Source: Chryseobacterium mucoviscidosis
Lineage (GTDB): Bacteria; Bacteroidota; Bacteroidia; Flavobacteriales; Weeksellaceae
Direction of reading: 5' to 3'
Assembly (NCBI RefSeq): GCF_002177115.1
Contig: NZ_MVAG01000057.1
Coordinates: 1 to 64,000 of the forward strand
DNA length: 64,000 nucleotides
The notes beneath the pieces were generated by a model. That model was not told the origin of the DNA, ran no database searches, and saw nothing but the letters and a program-made list of their open reading frames with translations. Positions within the stretch are counted from its first letter, which is position 1, and each line of letters begins with the position of its first letter. Shown in pieces: positions 59,490-64,000 of this stretch. The position numbers and the translations under genes are program-made.

Positions 59490-61886
59490 ATGGAAAGTAA
59501 AAATGAATTCAATAAAAAAGAAGACAACAGCAGATTTCCTTCAGCAGAATCTCCTTATACACTGGGAAATCTAAAGGTAAAGCCCCCGAAAAATTGGGCA
59601 GCAGGAGTTCCCGCAGTGGTTCATTCACTGGAACAGTTGGTTCTCAATGCCTCAGTCCTTCGTGGAGGAAGAGCACTTTTCAGCATGAATCAGTTTGACG
59701 GATTTGACTGTCCCAGTTGCGCATGGCCCGATCCGGATGACGAACGTTCCAAATTGGGAGAATACTGCGAAAACGGAGCCAAAGCTTTGGCGGAAGAAGC
59801 CACTTCAAAAAAAATCGGAGCAGGATTTTTCAGGGAAAATTCCGTATACGATTTAGCCAAAATGACGGATTTTGAAATCAGCCAATTGGGAAGAATTGCA
59901 GAACCGATGTATCTTCCGGAAGGAGCAACACATTATCAGCCGATAAGCTGGAACGATGCTTTTGCAAAAATTTCCGAAAAATTAAATGCTCTGGATTCTC
60001 CCGACGAAGCCATATTTTACACCTCCGGAAGAACCAGCAATGAAGCAACCTGGGTATATCAGTTGTTTGCCCGTGAATTCGGAACCAATAACTTCCCCGA
60101 TTGTTCCAATATGTGCCATGAAACTTCAGGATATGCACTTTCCAGAAGCATTGGTATCGGAAAAGGAACCGTAAAACTGGAAGACTTTTATGATACCGAT
60201 CTCATCATAATTATCGGACAAAATCCGGGAACCAATTCACCGAGAATGCTTTCTGCCCTTACAAAAGGAAAGAAAAACGGGGCAAAAATTATAGGCATCA
60301 ATCCGCTTCCGGAAGCAGGTCTGAAAGGATTTAAAGATCCTCAGAACGTTCGTGCCTTACTCAATAAGCCTTTTGAATTGTCAGATCTGTATCTTCCTGT
60401 CAAGATCAATGGAGATATGGCGCTCTTAAAAGCCCTTCAGATCCTTGTACTGGAAGAAGAAGCAAAAAATCCCGGAAAAGTATTGGATCAGGATTTTATA
60501 GCAAAAAAAACAGCAGGTTTTGAAGCACTGGCTGAAGAATTAAAACGATATGACCTTAATTTTTTATCTGAACAATGCGGAATTTCTGTTGAAAGTCTGA
60601 AAGAAGCAGCACAAATGATCGCTTCAAAAAAACGCATGATTATTTGTTGGGGAATGGGAATTACGCAGCAGCACAACGGCGTGGAAATGATCTACAATAT
60701 CGTGAACCTTTTACTAATGAAAGGAAGCATCGGAATTCAAGGCGGCGGAGCTTGTCCTGTACGCGGTCACAGCAATGTACAGGGAAACAGAACATTGCTT
60801 ATCAACCATCATCCCACCAAACAACAGCTGGACAGACTGGAGGAATATTATGGTTTTAAAGTACCCCGAAAAGGAGGTTATGATGTGGTAAAATCGCTGA
60901 AGGCAATGCATGAAGGCAAAGTGAAATTCATGTTCTGTATGGGAGGGAATTTCCTTTCCGCAGCTCCCGATACCAGCTTTACAGCAGAAGCAATGCGCAA
61001 TCTCGAAATGTCGGTAATGGTTTCTGTAAAACTGAATAGAAATCACCTGATTCATGGCAAAGAAGCGCTGATCTTACCGGTGATTTCCAGAAGTGAAAAA
61101 GATATTGTAAACGGAGAAATTCAACATATAAGTACCGAAAATTCAATGGGCGTGATACAGGCTTCCAAAGGAATTCTAGACCCGATTTCAGAACATCTGA
61201 TCAATGAGACCCACGTTGCCTGCAGAATGGCAAAAGCGGTTTTAGGAGAACGTTCCGTAGTGGATTGGGATAAATTCATCAACAGTTATGATGCCATTCG
61301 TGATGATGTGGAGCAATGCATTCCGGGATTTGAAAATTATAACGAAAGAGTAGTGCAGAAAGCCGGTTTTTATCTTCCGAATTCAGCGAGAGACGGAGTT
61401 TTCAACAGTGAATTCCATCCGGGAAAAGCAGCCTTCAATACAACATCCGTACCCGATAATTCGCTTGCCGATGATGAATATCTGATGGGAACCACCAGAA
61501 CACATGACCAGTTCAATACAGTGGTTTATGGTTTAGATGACCGCTACCGTGGAATTTTCAATGAAAGGAGAGTGGTGATGATGAACGAAAAAGACATTGA
61601 AAAAGCTGGTCTGAAAGAAGGAGATCATGTAGATCTTTTCAATTATGATGACGGCAAAGAGAGAATAGCACCGCTTTTTATTGTGGTAAAATATCCTATT
61701 CCTCAGAAAAGCACCATGACTTATTTCCCGGAAACCAATGTGTTGGTATCTATCAATAATGTAGTGAATGGCGCCAATATGCCCGCTTCCAAATATGTCC
61801 GAATCAAAATCCGAAAACACGATCCGGATATTTTTAAAAAGATCGACGAGCATATTATTGCCGCATCCGGAACAAGTTTGGAGTAA
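59490..61886 (+). CDS. FdhF/YdeP-family molybdopterin oxidoreductase
   Basis: A 798-residue molybdenum enzyme. DGFDCPSCAWPDPDDERSK near residue 75 is the CxxC-type cluster or cofactor segment typical for YdeP proteins, which lack the usual N-terminal CxxCxxxC site. Molybdopterin-binding segments are YTSGRTSNEATWVYQLFARE, NFPDCSNMCHETSGYAL, LIIIIGQNPGTNSPRML and GSIGIQGGGACPVRGHSNVQ. The C-terminal MopB domain has DDEYLMGTTRTHDQFNTVVY and ANMPASKYVRIKI. The physiological substrate is unknown; E. coli YdeP is linked to acid resistance. No membrane anchor or signal peptide. Confidence 0.9.
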   Translation: MESKNEFNKKEDNSRFPSAESPYTLGNLKVKPPKNWAAGVPAVVHSLEQLVLNASVLRGGRALFSMNQFDGFDCPSCAWPDPDDERSKLGEYCENGAKALAEEATSKKIGAGFFRENSVYDLAKMTDFEISQLGRIAEPMYLPEGATHYQPISWNDAFAKISEKLNALDSPDEAIFYTSGRTSNEATWVYQLFAREFGTNNFPDCSNMCHETSGYALSRSIGIGKGTVKLEDFYDTDLIIIIGQNPGTNSPRMLSALTKGKKNGAKIIGINPLPEAGLKGFKDPQNVRALLNKPFELSDLYLPVKINGDMALLKALQILVLEEEAKNPGKVLDQDFIAKKTAGFEALAEELKRYDLNFLSEQCGISVESLKEAAQMIASKKRMIICWGMGITQQHNGVEMIYNIVNLLLMKGSIGIQGGGACPVRGHSNVQGNRTLLINHHPTKQQLDRLEEYYGFKVPRKGGYDVVKSLKAMHEGKVKFMFCMGGNFLSAAPDTSFTAEAMRNLEMSVMVSVKLNRNHLIHGKEALILPVISRSEKDIVNGEIQHISTENSMGVIQASKGILDPISEHLINETHVACRMAKAVLGERSVVDWDKFINSYDAIRDDVEQCIPGFENYNERVVQKAGFYLPNSARDGVFNSEFHPGKAAFNTTSVPDNSLADDEYLMGTTRTHDQFNTVVYGLDDRYRGIFNERRVVMMNEKDIEKAGLKEGDHVDLFNYDDGKERIAPLFIVVKYPIPQKSTMTYFPETNVLVSINNVVNGANMPASKYVRIKIRKHDPDIFKKIDEHIIAASGTSLE

Positions 61887-61904
61887 AAATAATTGGATAT
61901 GAAA

Positions 61905-62504
61905 CTAAATTCTCAAAATTTCTTTTGCTTTTTCCAAATCTTCGGGCGTATTTACATTCATTAAAAAATCCGGATTTTCAGCTTTCAGTATTTTTACATC
62001 ACTGTTAATCAAAGCCTTTCTTAATGAAGAGTTTCCTGTTGAAAGCAACTGAAGAAGCAAGGGATAGCTTTTGGGTTCCCAGATGGCAATTAATGGTTCC
62101 GGTAATCCGTCAGAAGGGCTTGCATAAGCTGTTGCCATTTTTTCAGGATCTCTGGATTGTATGAGGAAATCTATCGAATTTTTGTCTAAAAGAGGTAAAT
62201 CACAGGCAATAACCAGCCATGCTTTGTCTTGCTGAAAATGAAACGCCGAAAGCAATCCGCCGAAAGGTCCCATATTTTGAAAAGTATCGGGAAGCGCTTT
62301 ATAATCCCTGTTAAAATTTTCAAGCTGATCCTGTCTGCAGGAAATAAATACTTCATCGCAGAATGGAGCTAAAAGATCTGCCGCATGATACCGCTGTTCT
62401 TTGCCATGCCAGTTGATTTTGTCTTTAGGATTTCCCATCCTCAGACTTTTTCCTCCGGCAAGGACGAGTCCGTTTAATTTTGGAAAATCATTCTTGGAAA
62501 GCAT
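61905..62504 (-). CDS. mobA: Molybdenum cofactor guanylyltransferase-like protein
   Basis: A 199-residue nucleotidyltransferase from ATG 62504. LNGLVLAGGKSLRMGNPKDK is the NTP-binding loop and WLVIACDLPLLDKNSIDFLI the metal-binding region. MNVNTPEDLEKAKEIL near the end is typical of MobA and related proteins. It links GMP or CMP to molybdopterin. An in-frame ATG 23 codons upstream would give an unrelated N-terminus. Convergent with the YdeP-type gene, it fits the molybdoenzyme context. MobA and MocA cannot be separated from sequence alone here. Confidence 0.85.
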   Translation of the reverse strand: MLSKNDFPKLNGLVLAGGKSLRMGNPKDKINWHGKEQRYHAADLLAPFCDEVFISCRQDQLENFNRDYKALPDTFQNMGPFGGLLSAFHFQQDKAWLVIACDLPLLDKNSIDFLIQSRDPEKMATAYASPSDGLPEPLIAIWEPKSYPLLLQLLSTGNSSLRKALINSDVKILKAENPDFLMNVNTPEDLEKAKEILRI

Positions 62505-62508
62505 ACTG

Positions 62509-62534
62509 CAAATATACTGAATGTTTTTCGGCAA
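62509..62534 (-). promoter_or_regulatory. Promoter element very close to the mobA start
   Basis: On the minus strand TATATTTG (62516-62509) ends only five bases before the ATG at 62504. A TTG lies 15 bases upstream. If used, transcription would begin at or next to the start codon, giving a leaderless mRNA. Confidence 0.45.
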
Positions 62535-62641
62535 AAAGATTGCTTTAAACCCTACAAATATTTGGCGATACACAAACTTCTGGATTAAATTTAAAACTAA
62601 CCTGAAAAAGTTCGCTATTTTTATAAATGAATTAGAATGTT

Positions 62642-63784
62642 ATGATGGATAATGATTTTATTTACCTTGATTATAACGCAACAACTCCGGTTGATAAGAG
62701 GGTAGTGGATTCGATGCTGCCTTACTTCAATGACTTTTATGCAAATTCAGGAAGTTCCCATCTTTTCGGGCTTACTGTAAAAGAAGCCGTTGAAAATGCA
62801 TCTGAAGAAGTTGCGGAACTCATTGGCTCAGATACTAAGGAAATTATTTTCACATCAGGGGCTACAGAATCTGTAAATCTTGCGTTAAAAGGATTTAAAA
62901 CAGATACCGATAAAAACCATATCATAACAGTGACCACAGAGCATAAAGCCGTTTTAGATACCTGTGCGCAACTCGAAAAAGATGGATTTAAAGTTGATTA
63001 TCTTAATGTAGATCATTTGGGAAATATCAATCTTGCTGATCTGGAATCATTGATCACCGAAAAAACGTTGATGGTCTGTATCATGTTGGTGAATAACGAG
63101 ACAGGAGTCATCCATCCCATAAAGGAAATCGCAGAAATCGCGCATCGAAAAGGCTGCTGTGTTTTCTGTGATTCGACACAGGCTGTTGGAAAAATACCTG
63201 TGAACGTAAAGGAATTGAATATTGATCTGATGGCTTTTTCAGCCCATAAATTTTACGGACCTAAAGGAATAGGTGCACTTTATATTGCTTCCGCGATTAA
63301 GAATAAAGTACAGCCGCAAATTCAGGGGGGAGGACAACAGAATAACCTCAGAAGCGGTACTTTAAATGTTCCGGGAATTATCGGGTTGGGAAAAGCAGCT
63401 GAGATCGCACTTATGGAGATGGAACAGGATGCTCAAAAAGTTAAAATGCTAAGAGATCGTCTTGAAAATGAACTGCTTAAAATTCCCCAGACAGGCATCA
63501 ATGGAGATCATTCCGCAAGGATTTTCAATACCACCAATATCTGTTTTGAAGGTATTTATTCCGAAGATCTCATTCTTTCCTTAGGAAACATCTGCGTTTC
63601 AAGCGGTTCTGCCTGCAATGCCGTTACCACAAAACCTTCTCACGTGCTTCAGGCGATGGGAATGTGTGATCGGGATGCACTGGCTTCAATACGATTCAGC
63701 ATAGGAAAATATACAACCCTTTCGGAAATTGAAACTGCTGTGGAAAAAATAGAGAAAACAGTTATTTTCCTGAGAAATAGATAA
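62642..63784 (+). CDS. Cysteine desulfurase, IscS/NifS family
   Basis: A 380-residue PLP enzyme that releases sulfur from cysteine as an enzyme-bound persulfide. IYLDYNATTPVDKRV is the N-terminus, and FTSGATESVNLALKG and TTEHKAVLDTC follow. The PLP lysine lies in MAFSAHKFYGPKGIGALYI, and the mobile catalytic Cys is in CVSSGSACNAVTTKPSHVL. The first ATG pair is at 62642/62645. In the molybdoenzyme context it probably supplies sulfur to FdhD. Housekeeping Fe-S assembly is an alternative role. Divergent from mobA. Confidence 0.92.
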   Translation: MMDNDFIYLDYNATTPVDKRVVDSMLPYFNDFYANSGSSHLFGLTVKEAVENASEEVAELIGSDTKEIIFTSGATESVNLALKGFKTDTDKNHIITVTTEHKAVLDTCAQLEKDGFKVDYLNVDHLGNINLADLESLITEKTLMVCIMLVNNETGVIHPIKEIAEIAHRKGCCVFCDSTQAVGKIPVNVKELNIDLMAFSAHKFYGPKGIGALYIASAIKNKVQPQIQGGGQQNNLRSGTLNVPGIIGLGKAAEIALMEMEQDAQKVKMLRDRLENELLKIPQTGINGDHSARIFNTTNICFEGIYSEDLILSLGNICVSSGSACNAVTTKPSHVLQAMGMCDRDALASIRFSIGKYTTLSEIETAVEKIEKTVIFLRNR

Positions 63785-64000
63785 TTAACCTCAGTTCGGG
63801 ATAAGAAATAAATTTAAATAATCGATTTATCGCATTATATTGATTTATCGCAAAGAAAGACAAAAGATTTTTCTACTTATTGAAAGTTTGCAAGCTAAAC
63901 AATGGCACTTCGTTTATTTAAAAAAGACAAAATGGTATTACTTTGATAAGTTTTACGCCTTTGTATATCTTAAAAGCTGAATTCCTGATAATTGAATCTC
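63785..64000. other. Intergenic end of the window, possible palindromic-element arm
   Basis: Contains GATTTATCGCA twice (63823-63833 and 63841-63851) and TTATCGCAAAGAAAGACAAAAG, which resembles an arm of the NCGCAAAG-type intergenic elements. The partner arm would be outside the window. No ORF supported. Confidence 0.4.

Noticed and set aside
59490..61886. Classical formate dehydrogenase with selenocysteine
   Set aside because: No in-frame TGA in the coding sequence, and the motifs match the YdeP group.

Overview
The window looks like chromosomal DNA of a Flavobacteriia member, most likely Chryseobacterium or a close Weeksellaceae relative. The grounds are AT-rich DNA, Bacteroidetes-type promoters (TTG, about 19 bases, TAnnTTTG), a T9SS sorting domain, a SusC-like barrel, a GldA-like ATPase, a fused alpha/beta 2-oxoacid dehydrogenase E1, and a double-Gly-like leader peptide of the kind common in Chryseobacterium. 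The genus is inference. I found no rRNA, tRNA or CRISPR array.

Layout. 0-9 kb: the right end of an IS982-type element that appears to have cut a surface-protein gene, fused E1, a methyltransferase, a divergent HxlR regulator/old yellow enzyme pair, a small double-Gly-type peptide and an exported C1B peptidase. 9.4-18.5 kb: an ECF sigma factor, a membrane-anchored putative anti-sigma protein ending in a TonB plug domain, a SusC-like barrel with no visible plug, and an alpha-2-macroglobulin protein with an embedded plug and an intact CxEQ thioester motif. This is the most unusual locus. 18.8-20.8 kb: a lipoprotein with thrombospondin-3 repeats, a VWA domain and a T9SS tail. 20.8-25.9 kb: a GbsR/MarR regulator with three TTTCAA-N6-TTGAAA sites and a run of small membrane proteins, a DCC1-like protein, an SRPBCC protein and a TIGR01777 oxidoreductase.

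26-38 kb: GH29 fucosidase, GH3 glycosidase, surface protein, lipoamide dehydrogenase, PH-domain protein, patatin and adenine deaminase. 39-44 kb: a flotillin-like protein with four N-terminal repeats, a GldA-like ATPase and a LacI regulator. 44.4-50.2 kb: a sucrose-type uptake locus (TonB receptor, GH100-like hydrolase, P-loop kinase, SLC45-like transporter) with paired LacI-type operators upstream. 50-58 kb: PAS histidine kinase, LytTR regulator and unknown lipoprotein and membrane proteins. 58-64 kb: a molybdoenzyme group (FdhD, small protein, YdeP-type oxidoreductase, MobA-like protein, cysteine desulfurase).

Two 103-bp intergenic elements (8970-9072 and 38161-38263) share a multi-stem fold in which seven base pairs differ and every difference is compensated. 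Several larger palindromic intergenic repeats are also present.
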